NCBI RefSeq assembly: GCF_030272615.1
Contig: NC_081411.1
Span: forward strand, 187,127,449-187,191,448
Length of the DNA: 64,000 nucleotides
Origin: Cryptomeria japonica
Lineage: Eukaryota; Streptophyta; Pinopsida; Cupressales; Cupressaceae
Direction: 5' to 3'
Both the position numbers and the translations under genes were made by a program. A model generated the notes under the pieces. That model saw only the letters and a list, made by a program, of their open reading frames with translations, did no database searches and had not been told where the DNA came from. Below are positions 45,131-55,223 of this stretch, piece after piece (position 1 is the first letter of the stretch; every line of letters begins with the position of its first letter).

Positions 45131-45690
45131 GACTCCATTAATTTCCTCCTCTAAATGATTCTTGATTTTAGCCGTGTCGTTGCAAAAGCCGCTAACTGCC
45201 TCCGGGCAGCTAAGACTGTGCGGAGGTGATCCCTTGTATGTGCCTGTGCGTTGGGCATGCGGTAGACACCGGGAGGAGCCAATTCAAACTTATCGCTGTT
45301 GTCCCCGTGCGTTCCCTTTTTGTATCCGTTATTTTCCGTGGGGTATGTGTGCTGCCTTTTGTGTTTTATTGACCGCACGGCGTTTTCTCTTTATATCTCC
45401 TCCCTGCTGGCTGAATTCGAACCTGTGTTGGCATAGCATATAATTGTTGTTTTCCCTTGGGACTTGCTTACCTACCCCCGCACTTGAACGCTCTTCCGTT
45501 TGGATGTGCCCACCGCACGGTAGCTCCTTATTCCTTTCGTGCTGTTCGGTGGGGGTTGTCGGTGGTGCGGGGTTCGGCGCCTCCTTTCCTTCCTCGGCGG
45601 TGTCTCTTCCTTGCGCGTGGTGTCTCCTTCGTTCCCTCGGCGGTGTCTCTTCCTTGCAGCGTTTATAACCTTGGTTCCCTTCGGCGATGT
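45131..45690 (-). other. Tail of the minus-strand Ty3 element, left edge unresolved
   Basis: GC-richer than the T element on its left and continuous in composition with the hairpin array on its right. No 3' LTR (which should end TTTTCCGATAACA on the plus strand) is present, so the element is truncated here. Confidence 0.4.
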
Positions 45691-45691
45691 G

Positions 45692-46110
45692 CGGCGTTTA
45701 TAGTTTTTTTTTCAGCCTTCGGTGGCTCCCACCACACGGTGTGACCACCGCACGGTGGTGCGATGTGCGGCGTTTATAGTTTTTTTTTCAGCCTTCGGTG
45801 GCTCCCACCACACGGTGTGACCACCGCACGGTGGTGCCACCGTCGGTGGTCCCACCACACGATGGTTCCACCGCACGGTGGTCCCACCGTCGGTGGTTCC
45901 ACCGCACGGTGGTCCCACCGTCGGTGGTTCCACCGCACGGTGGTGTCACCGCACGGTGGTGCCACCGCACGGTGGTGCCACCGTCGGTGGTTCCACCGCA
46001 TGGTGGTCCCACCGTCGGTGGTGCCACCGCACGGTGGTGCCACCGTCGGTGGTTCCACCGCACGGTGGTGCCACCTTCGGTGGTCCACCGTACGGTGGCC
46101 ACTTTTTCTC
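45692..46110. repeat. CCACCG-type hairpin array with a 73-bp duplication
   Basis: CCACCGCACGGTGG and CCACCGTCGGTGG, both self-complementary, alternate more than a dozen times between about 45745 and 46100. A 73-bp segment (TGCGGCGTTTATAG... through ...CGCACGGTGGTG) occurs twice in a row from about 45692. Open frames across the array on both strands (Trp/His/Arg or Pro/Val-rich) are repeat artefacts. Confidence 0.9.
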
Positions 46111-46418
46111 TCTTTTTTTCTTTTTTTCTTTTTATTTTTTTATTTTTTTATTTTTTTATTTTGAAGCTTTTCAATTTTTTAGCGGCTGACTGACTGGGGG
46201 GGTCCCGTTTCCCTCCGTTCGTGATAGATCTTCAATTTCGACCCGTTGACTGCGTCTGGTACCTCCTTCCCATCCAGCGTCCATAACTTTATCGCCCCAT
46301 TCATGTTGACCTAACGTATCCGGAAGGGCCCTAACCATCGGACTTTGAATTTCCCCGGTTTAATTTCGTTTCGTCCATTATATTTCAAGACTAACTGCCC
46401 CGGGGTGAACCTCGCCCG

Positions 46419-49400
46419 TCAAATGTGTTGGTCGTGCCAATGTTTCCTTCGTTGCTGGGCCACGTCTGTCACCCATTGTGCCATCAGCCTTCGTTCATCG
46501 AGTTTGTTTAGGGCATATAGGCGCTCCCTCAGGCTCTCCATATCGCCAAGTTTATTCTCAATAGCAATTCGGAGACATGGCACCATGAACTCCATCGGTA
46601 CTACCGCTTCCTGTCTGTACATTAATTGAAATGGTGTCTGGCTCGTCGTTACTTTGTAGGTGGTGCGGTATGCCCATAACATCGATGGTAGTCGCTCCTC
46701 CCAATCTTCCTTTTCTACCCCGCACGACTTATAGATGACCGAAACCAGAATCTTGTTGGTCGCCTCCGCTTGACCATTGGCCCTCGGATAATACGGACTG
46801 GACAAGGAGTGAAAAATTTTGAACTCCGTCGTAAGGAGTCTCACCACATGGTTCACAAAATGGCCTCCTCTGTCACTGGTTATGTGAAGCGGAATTCCAT
46901 ATCTCGTGATAATTTGTTCATAAATAAATCTAGCTGTACTCACAGCGGTGTTATCAGGTAGGGCCCGTGCTTCGACCCATTTTGTCAAGTATTCCGTAGC
47001 TACCACGATGTATGTACATCGCCGCGGTCTGCTGACTTTTAAAGGCCCCACAAAATCAAGCCCCCAACGTTCGAATAACTCTTGTGCCGCTGAAGGGTTT
47101 AATGGCATGAAGTCTCGTTTTAGTGGTTTTCCGGCCCTTTGGCATTTATCACAGCTTCCGACCCATTCTCTGGTGTCGCTGTGTAGCGTCGGCCACCATA
47201 GTCCGGCTAACAGTACTTTCTTGGCCGTCGTGTCCGGCCCCATATGACCTCCTGCGGGTCCTTCGTGTGCTTCCTTCAAAATCCCCGGTATCTCTTCCTC
47301 CATCACGCATCGGCGGAGTACTTGATCTGTCCCCATTTTGTAAAGGAGTCCATTGATCAGTTGGAACGTTCGGCTCCTCGGAACCAGTTTGCGTCGTTCC
47401 CCTGGTGGCATGTCCCGAGGGAACTGGGACGTCGATAGGTACTCGCCAATACGAGTGTACCATGATGGTAAAACCGCAATCCGGAATAAGTGCGCATCCG
47501 GAAAATCATCATTCACTCCCTCCGCTCGTTCTCCCGATTTGATTCGTGACAATTGGTCAGCGATCACATGGCTCTTCCCTGGCCGTACTATAATGTTGAA
47601 TGTGAATTCTTGCAGTAATAACAGCCACCGACTCACCCGTCCTTGAATAATAGGTTTATTCACCAAGTACATCAAAGCTTGGTGGTCTACATAGAAGGTG
47701 AAGGGTGTCGCCAACAAATAATGCCGGAACTTCTGTACTGCGTAAACCATGCCGAGCGCTTCCTGTTCAGTTGTACTGTAATTCTTCTCAGCTTTCGAGA
47801 TTAGTCTACTGGCGAAGTAGACCGGGTGATCCAACCCATGATCCCCAACTTGTGCTAATGTTGCACCTATTGCATAGTTGGAGGCGTCGACGTGCACATG
47901 AAATTCTTTGTCCCAGTTTGGGTAGGCCAATATTGGTGCCGCCAACAGTCGTGATTTCAATTCCTCGAAGGATTCCGACTGCGCTGTTCCCCATACGTAC
48001 GGTTCCCCTTTTCTTGTGAGGTTATCCATGGGGTAAGATATCTGGGAGAAATTTTTTATAAACCTTCGGTAATATCCGATGTGTCCCAAAAAAGATTTTA
48101 CCCCTGAGACATCCTGTGGGGGTTCCATCTCCACAATCACCCGAACTTTATCCGGGTCTGTTTTAAGTCCCGCTTTACACACTATGTGTCTGAGTAGTCT
48201 ACCCTGAGGTACCATGAATCTGCATTTCTTAGGGTTCAGTGTGAGTCGTGCCCTCCGGCACCTGTCCATACATTCTCCGAGTGCCTTCAGATGCGTCTCC
48301 TCCCCGCTGTAGATGGACCAATCATCTAGGAACGCCTTGAAGTTACCCACGGACATCTTATCAAAAATGTGGAGAATTATTCGTTGGAACGTTGCCGGAG
48401 CATTGCAGAGACCGAAGGGCATCCGGTTGTAAGCATATACTCCGTCCTCCACCACAAATGTCGTCTTCAGCGTATCTTCCTCCGCTATTGATATCTGATT
48501 ATAGCCGGAAAATCCATCCATAAATGAATAGATTTCATGGCCGGCCACCTCTTCAAGAATAGAGTCCGTGAACGGTATGGGAAATGGATCTTTGATGGTA
48601 ACTGCATTGAGTCGCCGGAAGTCGACACAAATCCGGATCTCGTTACCATCCTTTTTGAGAGATATTACGATGGGGGATACCCATTCGCTATTCTGCACCC
48701 TAAAGATAATCTTGGCCTCCAGCATTCGTTCAATCTTCTTTTGTACTTTTGCAGCATAGTTTTTATTCATCCTGTACGGTCGCTGCCGTATTGGTACTGC
48801 GCCTGGTACCAACAGAATACGATGAACACATAACTCCGGTGGGACTCCCTTCAAATCCTTATAAGTCCATGCGAATACATCTTTGTACTCGGTGAAAATC
48901 TTGAATGCGGCCGTTTTCAGCACTGGGTTCCAGTCATCTCCTACCAGAATGATTTTCTTATCCATCTCCGTACCTAGATTCAAAGGTTTCACCGTCGGTT
49001 CTTCATACTTCATGGCCTCCTTGTTTCCAAATTGATGTGCAGGTACGGTGTCCATTGTAGCTTCTCCTTCCTTATACTCCCCGTATTCTGGAGGATATTG
49101 ATTTGGCTCCTCTCCTTCTCCTTCGACGCTTAATACATTACAGGAGGATGAGAACATCTCATAGTCCTCCTGCTGCCAATGGAACAATCCATTTAGTGAA
49201 TCTATGTCATCCTCCGAACAGCAACCTCCGATTTTTAATTTGCCTTTGGCATCTGGGTCCATCCCCTCTCTCCCTTCGTCTCGTGGGTCATTTTCCCTCG
49301 CGGATTCAGATCCCGAGGAAGAGGCAAGTTCCTCGCTCACCAACTGCATCCGGAGATCAATAGTGAATTTCTTGCCTCGGCTCTCCATCGAGAGTGTATT

Positions 49401-49544
49401 TCGTTTCCAGTTGTGGTTTGCTTTCGCTGCCACCAACCATCCTCTTCCAAGTATAGCGTCATACCCTTTCTGTTTCAATGGGATGACCACGAAGTCGAGC
49501 ACAAAAGGTTGTGCACCCACGGTGACTTGCTGTGCCATCAACAT
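46419..49544 (-). CDS. Ty3 pol: end of protease, RT, RNase H, integrase (1041 aa)
   Basis: An open frame continuing the gag-protease frame after a single TAG (49568-49566). Domains in order: protease tail AILGRGWLVAA (about residues 30-40); RT about 250-450 with RICVDFRRLNAVTI, MPFGLCNAPATFQ and the catalytic FLDDWSIYS; RNase H about 550-680 with VHVDASNYAIGATL, TTEQEALGMVYA and VDHQALMYLV; integrase about 750-1000 with zinc-binding HMGPDTTAKK..C..C and the catalytic triad in GLDFVGPL, TSDRGGHFV and NGQAEATNK. All key residues are present. The integrase C-terminal tail runs on past 46419 in other frames. No chromodomain is seen. Confidence 0.92.
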   Translation of the reverse strand: MLMAQQVTVGAQPFVLDFVVIPLKQKGYDAILGRGWLVAAKANHNWKRNTLSMESRGKKFTIDLRMQLVSEELASSSGSESARENDPRDEGREGMDPDAKGKLKIGGCCSEDDIDSLNGLFHWQQEDYEMFSSSCNVLSVEGEGEEPNQYPPEYGEYKEGEATMDTVPAHQFGNKEAMKYEEPTVKPLNLGTEMDKKIILVGDDWNPVLKTAAFKIFTEYKDVFAWTYKDLKGVPPELCVHRILLVPGAVPIRQRPYRMNKNYAAKVQKKIERMLEAKIIFRVQNSEWVSPIVISLKKDGNEIRICVDFRRLNAVTIKDPFPIPFTDSILEEVAGHEIYSFMDGFSGYNQISIAEEDTLKTTFVVEDGVYAYNRMPFGLCNAPATFQRIILHIFDKMSVGNFKAFLDDWSIYSGEETHLKALGECMDRCRRARLTLNPKKCRFMVPQGRLLRHIVCKAGLKTDPDKVRVIVEMEPPQDVSGVKSFLGHIGYYRRFIKNFSQISYPMDNLTRKGEPYVWGTAQSESFEELKSRLLAAPILAYPNWDKEFHVHVDASNYAIGATLAQVGDHGLDHPVYFASRLISKAEKNYSTTEQEALGMVYAVQKFRHYLLATPFTFYVDHQALMYLVNKPIIQGRVSRWLLLLQEFTFNIIVRPGKSHVIADQLSRIKSGERAEGVNDDFPDAHLFRIAVLPSWYTRIGEYLSTSQFPRDMPPGERRKLVPRSRTFQLINGLLYKMGTDQVLRRCVMEEEIPGILKEAHEGPAGGHMGPDTTAKKVLLAGLWWPTLHSDTREWVGSCDKCQRAGKPLKRDFMPLNPSAAQELFERWGLDFVGPLKVSRPRRCTYIVVATEYLTKWVEARALPDNTAVSTARFIYEQIITRYGIPLHITSDRGGHFVNHVVRLLTTEFKIFHSLSSPYYPRANGQAEATNKILVSVIYKSCGVEKEDWEERLPSMLWAYRTTYKVTTSQTPFQLMYRQEAVVPMEFMVPCLRIAIENKLGDMESLRERLYALNKLDERRLMAQWVTDVAQQRRKHWHDQHI

Positions 49545-49565
49545 GCCGAGGGGTTTAATCTCGTG

Positions 49566-51413
49566 CTAGTCTGCACCTAGCAGATTAAACGTAGGTGGCC
49601 ACAGAGTGGGCTTTCCTAGCTTTCTCCATGTGTTCTCCGGAAGGACATTTACTCCGGAACCGCCGTCTACTATAGTATCCGTCAGGATGGTGCCCAGGAT
49701 GCCCATCTCCACCACGGCTGGGTGTCGGCCATTGTTGATGGTAAGTACAACTGGATTTGTTGCCGAGCTTCCTAGTATGGGAGCGTCCATGTCTCTCGGT
49801 TTGGGTTTATCAACCTTTGTGCCCAACAGCACTGTCCCCAATTGCGGTATGGTGTGTAGGAGGTCTTCCAGTTTCACAGGTACCTCCATTTGGAGCATCT
49901 GCCGTACAATGTTCCTCTCTGCGTCTGTGCAGTAGGGTCCAGATGACTCGTGTGTCTCTCCCCGTTGGGCTTTCATGGCCCTTTCTATTTCCTCCCTTGC
50001 CTCCGTCATTCTCTGCTTCTTCGTGTGGGGATGGGGGTATCGGGCTTCCTTTGCCTGCCCTCGGGTAAGAGCAAGGATGGCTTCTTTACCCCATGTGTTG
50101 CCTTCGATATCAATCAGATTGGCCCCTACGCCAGACTTCGGACAATCGGCATCTTCATGGTCACCGGGGCCACACCACCGACATAGCTTTTGAGCGGTGT
50201 CATTGTTATTACACTCTCGTGCGTAATGACCCCATTGATTGCAAGCCCTACATTGAATCATCGGGCGTCCCTTCGCATCATATTGGACCCTGTTTTTGGT
50301 GGAATTATTATTATTCCCCCGTCCGCCTCGTCGGTTTCCTCGGTAGCCTCCGGAAGATGCATTATTGTTTGAATCCGATGTGGAGGGCTTCTCATGTGCA
50401 AAGAGCACTTGCTGGTTACGTGCCTTCAGATTGTATGGGCATTCCTTCGTAGAATGTCCCATGATCTGGCAGATGTCACAGAATGCCTTCTTGGGACAGG
50501 CACCCTTTGTGTGGCCGCTCTCCTTACAATCTGTGCACCACAGTTCATCATCCTTGCTTGTGGTCCCCTTCATTGTCTTAAACTCTTTTAACATCCGTTC
50601 CATATCCTTCTGAAGGGCCGTGACTTTCTTCTTCGGCTTCTCATCACTGGTACTCTCTTCTTCCGACGTATCATCTTCAGAGGATGACGAAGATCTATTC
50701 TTCTTCTTTTTGGCCGTCTTATTTTCACTTTCCAAGTCCATGGCCCGGTTGTATGCATCCTCGTAGGATGTCGGAGGCACAATTTTCATCTTTCGTCGTA
50801 GCTTAGGGTTCAGACCCTCGACAAACCACCGCTTCTTTAAGCCATCAGCCGGTTGGCTTTCCATCTTTCCGACTAATTCCTTTAGCCGGCGGCCATATGC
50901 CTGTACGGTCTCCTTCTTTCCTTGCTTTGTTCCATAGATTTCGGAGACTATCTCATTATCATCTCGGAGAAGCCGAAATTCCTTCTCGAATGCTTTCTTC
51001 AATTCATCCCACGTAGTTACCCCGGTTTTATCCAAGTCTGAATACCAGTCAATAGCCACTCCTCTCAGTGTGGCGGGGAACTGCTTCATCCATTCATCCT
51101 GGTCAGTCACCCCGTTGGCTGTCCAGATGGTTTCGCATGTACGGCAATGCCGTGCGGGATCATCTTTGCTATCCCCGTTGAATTTGGGCAACTTCTGTTT
51201 GGTCGCCATTGATGGAAGTCGTCCACTTGGAGGTGGTTGTGGCTGTGTCTGCCCTCCGGCGCTGCTCCCTCCGATGCCGCTGATGTCTCTTGTGGTGGTG
51301 ACCGAAGGTACGGTGTTCTGCCTTGTACCTATCGTGCGGTCCCGTCTCCCTTCGGTGATCCTCCCTTTGTGGCGTGAGAGATAAGTTTTTGAACCGATCT
51401 CGAGTCTCTTCAA
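49566..51413 (-). CDS. Ty3 gag and protease N-terminal part (615 aa)
   Basis: Gag core KLPKFNGDSKDDPARHCRTC, then FPATLRGVAIDWYSDL, F.KEFR and KKRWFVEGLNPKLRR; a Ser/Asp/Lys-rich linker; four CCHC-type knuckles (CTDCKESGHTKGAC, CDICQIMGHSTKEC, CRACNQWGHYAREC, and a fourth, CRWCGPGDHEDADC); protease active site TIVDGGSGVNVLP near the end. The stop at 49566 is a TAG inside the protease domain, in frame with pol, at a place where related elements usually have Gln (one C-to-T change). The N-terminal stretch before MATKQKLPKF appears frameshifted: an alternative frame reads EKFLEETRLRRELVEETRDR across 51440-51380. Confidence 0.88.
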   Translation of the reverse strand: MKRLEIGSKTYLSRHKGRITEGRRDRTIGTRQNTVPSVTTTRDISGIGGSSAGGQTQPQPPPSGRLPSMATKQKLPKFNGDSKDDPARHCRTCETIWTANGVTDQDEWMKQFPATLRGVAIDWYSDLDKTGVTTWDELKKAFEKEFRLLRDDNEIVSEIYGTKQGKKETVQAYGRRLKELVGKMESQPADGLKKRWFVEGLNPKLRRKMKIVPPTSYEDAYNRAMDLESENKTAKKKKNRSSSSSEDDTSEEESTSDEKPKKKVTALQKDMERMLKEFKTMKGTTSKDDELWCTDCKESGHTKGACPKKAFCDICQIMGHSTKECPYNLKARNQQVLFAHEKPSTSDSNNNASSGGYRGNRRGGRGNNNNSTKNRVQYDAKGRPMIQCRACNQWGHYARECNNNDTAQKLCRWCGPGDHEDADCPKSGVGANLIDIEGNTWGKEAILALTRGQAKEARYPHPHTKKQRMTEAREEIERAMKAQRGETHESSGPYCTDAERNIVRQMLQMEVPVKLEDLLHTIPQLGTVLLGTKVDKPKPRDMDAPILGSSATNPVVLTINNGRHPAVVEMGILGTILTDTIVDGGSGVNVLPENTWRKLGKPTLWPPTFNLLGAD

Positions 51414-52211
51414 CTAGTTCTCTCCGTAACCTAGTTTCCTCCAGAAACTTTTCGAGGCTTCTCGCTCTACAGTAGTCTGGTGACGCGTAGAAATTCCCCT
51501 CAGCTTCTGCACCTTCCGTGACACCTCCTTGGTTCCCTTTGGGAACCCTTCGGCAGGTCGTCCTTCGGCAGGTCGTCCTTCGGCAAGTTGCCTCAGCCTC
51601 CGTCTACGTTCTACACGTTGTTCCAGAATCAAAGCCTTCTGCGCAGCCTCCCACTCGTCGGTTTCTAATTTCTTATTTCTGTCTTTATTCAATAAATTGG
51701 GCATTAATTGTGGTACAATTTCATGTTTCACAACACATAAACCAAAACACAACACGTCTTTATTAATTCATTCTTTTGTATACAATCAACATAATTCTTC
51801 TGCTTCTAACAGTGTTCTTTATTTGTCTCCCTTCACGATTTAAGGATTATTTGTCCTTCATCGGTCTTCCCTCCGTCCGTCATCCTGGCGCTCATGAAAT
51901 TCTCGTAAGATTTGCTGTCGTCGGTTCTCATGGTAGGTGTCTTCTCTGCGGTTTTGAAGAGCCAAAAATGCTTGAGCCAGAAGGTTAGGCAAATTGCTCA
52001 TCAACCGATTCATGGCCGGGCTTACACCAAGCGCGCTCCACACAGTATCCTCTGGAATAGCCTCAATGGTGGCTTCCCTCCGTACGTGTGTTTCGATGGC
52101 CGCCTGAAGGATGCAAGCGAAATCTTTTGTTAGTGCTCGTTCTCCTTCGAACAGTTCTTGGTGATCTTCGTCAGGGTTACTGCTCGTCCCCTCGGGCAAT
52201 GGTTGTCCCAT
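51414..52211 (-). pseudogene. Ty3 gag N-terminal region, frame-broken
   Basis: An open piece at 52211-51858 starts about 60 bp after the 5' LTR (MGQPLPEGTSSNPDEDHQEL) and is followed by an A/T-rich interval (51850-51690) and a second piece (51755-51414) with a short direct repeat coding EGRPAEGRPAEG. The second piece is in frame with gag but separated by TAG. The A/T-rich interval looks like inserted DNA. Confidence 0.6.
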
Positions 52212-52260
52212 TATCCCTGTGCCATGTAGTATATTCCCGTCCGTCCCGAAATAATTTCAG

Positions 52261-52273
52261 CAACGGCGCCAAA
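52261..52273 (-). promoter_or_regulatory. Primer binding site TTTGGCGCCGTTG
   Basis: Directly after the 5' LTR on the minus strand. The TGGCGCC core is common in plant Tat/Athila-type Ty3 elements (tRNA other than initiator Met). Confidence 0.8.
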
Positions 52274-52551
52274 TGTTTACCTTACTGGGTAAACAGGAAG
52301 AATACAGAAATCGAACAGCAATGCACAATGCAAATACAAAAGAAGTACCAGAATAAGCTTGCCATTAATGTCAAAAGATGTTCATGTTATAATTTGTCGT
52401 CAACATTACATGTCCTCCAACACCCGGAGGTGGTACGATATATAACAGCCGAAGGGGTGCGACACAACCGTCGCGACTCCAACTACCTACCCGTCGGCTA
52501 ACTGACTATCAACAATTAACATTACTAAACTATACATATTTTCCGATAACA
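52274..52551 (-). repeat. 5' LTR of the minus-strand Ty3 element
   Basis: 278 bp, starting TGTTATCGG at 52551 and ending GGTAAACA at 52274. The right boundary is exact because an RT reading frame begins immediately beyond it. Confidence 0.85.
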
Positions 52552-54780
52552 TACCGCGCCCTCAACAAAAGAACCATCAAGAACATGTACCCTATACCAA
52601 GAATTGGTGAATTGATCGATGAGCTTTATGGAGCAAAATGTCTCTCCAAGATTGATCTACGAACGGGTTATCACCAAATAAGAATGAGGAAGGAAGATGT
52701 ACCCAAGACAGCCTTCCGATGCCACTATGGGCACCTTGAATTTTTGGTCATGCCCTTTGGCCTTACGAATGCACCAGCTACTTTCCAATCATGTATGAAC
52801 CATGTTTTGTGTCAGCAATTAAGGAAATTCTTACTTGTATTCTTTGATGACATCTTCATTTACAACAAAACCTGGGAAGAACACCTTCAACATGTGGAGG
52901 AAGTCCTAAGCATCCTAGAGAAAGAATCTTTGTATGCCAAAGAGTCAAAATGCGAATTTGGTATGAAAGAGATACTCTACTTGGGTCATAAGATCAATGA
53001 AGGAGTGAGTGTGGATGAGGAGAAGATCAAAGCTATTATGGAGTGGCCTACACCCAAAATCTTGACCCAATTCAGGGGGTTTATTGGTTTATGCAGCTAT
53101 TACAGTTTTGTCAAAGGATTTTCCAAAATAGCAGCACCCCTCACGAACCTAACCAAGAAAGGAGCCTTCTCATGGAATGTTACAGCACAACAAGCATTTG
53201 ACAAATTGAAGGAAACTACGAGTTTGTGTCCGGTTCTAACTATTCCGGATTTCACACTACCATTTGAATTGCAATGTGATGCATTAGGAGAGGGGATTGG
53301 AGCAGTCCTCATGCAAAGAATACACCCAATAGCATTTGAAGGTAGGAAGTTGACTGAAATAGAAAAGCACTATTGAATTTATGACAAAGAGATGTTAGCT
53401 ATTGTGCATGCCTTAGCCAAATTCCGACAATATCTTGTATGTGAAAAATTTCATGTTAAAACTGACCACAATAGTCTACACTACTTTATGAGTCAAAAGG
53501 ATTTAAATGACCGACAACAAAAGTGGATAAGTAGGATACAAGCCTATGACTTTGACATTGAATATGTCACCCAAAATGTGGTAGCAGATGTATTATCAAG
53601 ACGCCTGTGTTTGAATACCATTACAAGCATCATGAAAGATTGGAAGAATGACATCCTCACAGAGTATGCCAAAGACTCCCTTGCCAACAAAATCCTATAA
53701 GGGAGAATGCCAAATGATGAATACAAAATAAATGAAGACATCATCCTATACAAGAACAGGGTATACCTACCCACTAATTCAAGGATGAAGGAGAAGATTT
53801 TGAGGGAGTACCATGATAACCCCCTAGCAGGACATCAAGGTTACTACAAAATGTATAAGTAGATTCTTGAAAGATGCTCATGGAAAGGACTTAAGAAAGA
53901 TGTCCTCTAACATGTGCAAGAATGTATGACTTGCCAACAAAACAAGGTGGAACAAGGACACCCAACATGCCTCCTACAACCACTACCCATTCCCAACCAG
54001 AAGTAAGAAAGTATCTCCATCGATTTTATAACCGGACTACCAAAGGTTCAAGGTAAGGATTGTATTTATGTCATAGTAGCAGACTTACAAAATATGCTCA
54101 CTTCTTTACCATCTATACCAACTACAGTGCAGTTCAAATAGCAAAAGTGTTCTTTGAGGAAGTTTTTAGACTTCATGGTTTGCCAAGGAATATAGTTAGT
54201 GACAGGGACAACTGATTTCTTAGCCAATTTTGGCAAGAACTTTTCAGATTGGCAAGCACAAAACTTAAATCCTAGTACCAGCTATCACCCACAAACAGAT
54301 GGTCAAACCGAAATTGTCAATAAATGGATAGAGGGGCATCTAAGTATCTAAGGAACTACGTCACAGGGCAGCAAAAAGCATGGCCTAAATGGCTGCATCT
54401 TGGGGAATATTTCTATAATTACACAGATCACATGTCCACAAGGATGAGTCCCTTCAAAGCATTTTACGGATATGAAGCCACATCATTTGGTGGCCTTGTC
54501 CAAGATAGTAGAGTACTTGGAGCTAAAGACTTTGTGCAGCAGAATATTGACATCATGAGGACCCTGAAGGAGAACATCTAGCAAGCCCAAAATCAGCAAA
54601 AACTATATGCTGATAAGAACCATGGGGAGAGATCATTTGAAGAAGGGGACATGGTGTTTTTGAGGTTACAGCCATACAAACAATCATCAATTAAGCCAAG
54701 TGGAGCAGAAAAACTCAAACCAAGATTCTATGGTCCTTACAAAGTCTTGAGAAGGATAGCAGAAGTAGCTTAAGAAGTAT
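52552..54780 (+). pseudogene. Ty3/gypsy pol fragment (RT to integrase), target of the minus-strand insertion
   Basis: Begins within RT (YRALNKRTIKNMYPIPRI) and continues LSKIDLRTGYHQIRM, VMPFGLTNAPATFQ and VFFDDIFIYN; RNase H LQCDALGEGIGAVLMQ, then a stop at 53374, IYDKEMLAIVHAL, KTDHNSLHYF; integrase zinc region (C..C..NKVEQGHPT), DFITGLPKVQGKD, VSDRDN, then frameshifts and QTDGQTEIVNKWIEG, where the catalytic Glu is retained. It ends FYGPYKVLRRI at about 54770 where a microsatellite begins. Many stops. Its 5' part is not adjacent; the gag at 36220-36762 could belong to the same element. Confidence 0.88.
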
Positions 54781-54782
54781 AA

Positions 54783-54892
54783 TACATACATACACACACA
54801 TATATATATACATACATACATAGATATATACATACATATACACACACACACACACACATATATGTATGTATGTATGTATGTATATGTATCAA
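54783..54892. repeat. Microsatellite (CA, TA, CATA, TATG)
   Basis: Mixed CA/TA/CATA repeats pass into TATG repeats, making the two halves roughly self-complementary. Confidence 0.92.
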
Positions 54893-55223
54893 AGTTCCCA
54901 GACTCGAACTTGTGACTCGGCAACGACTCGACAATGAATCGGCAAAATAAAAAAACCCTTGAAATTTAGAGATTTTTAACAATTTAAAACTTGTTTCATG
55001 CACCCATTATTGAATAAAGCTTAAAGACACTATAACATCATCAAATTTAAGCTAATTTGATCACATACATAAACATACATCCATCACATTCGTAGAAATG
55101 TAAATTGTAGCTGAAGGAAATAGAAAACATAGATATATAGAGTTATAAATGTTGTCAAATGTATATAAAATCCATGACATCAAATGTTCCCAAACATATA
55201 TGTAATTGTAAACAAAAACAAGT
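54893..55223. other. Possible 3' end of the hAT element
   Basis: CAAAGTTCCCAGACTCGAAC next to the microsatellite is followed by repeated GACTCG/GAATCGG motifs, as in hAT subterminal regions. A partial inverted counterpart (11 of 17 bases) is CGAGTCCGTTTGCTATG near 58700. No 8-bp duplication was found, so the ends are not established. Confidence 0.35.

Larger units (their letters stand above)
46111..52551 (-). mobile_element. Non-chromodomain Ty3/gypsy element, nearly intact, lacking its 3' LTR
   Basis: Minus strand: 5' LTR 52551-52274, primer site TTTGGCGCCGTTG directly after it, gag with four zinc knuckles, protease, RT, RNase H, integrase, then the hairpin array. The 5' LTR abuts TACCG (52552-52556) inside the RT gene of another Ty3 element, splitting a Tyr-Arg codon pair. 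The primer type and pol wording suggest the Tat/Athila group (inference). Gag-pol stays open for over 1650 codons apart from one TAG, so this is one of the younger insertions here. Confidence 0.85.

Noticed and set aside
45763-46193. Several overlapping 100-130 codon frames on both strands rich in Val/Pro/His/Trp/Arg
   Set aside because: All are produced by the CCACCG/CGGTGG array; three frames of both strands are open for the same compositional reason.
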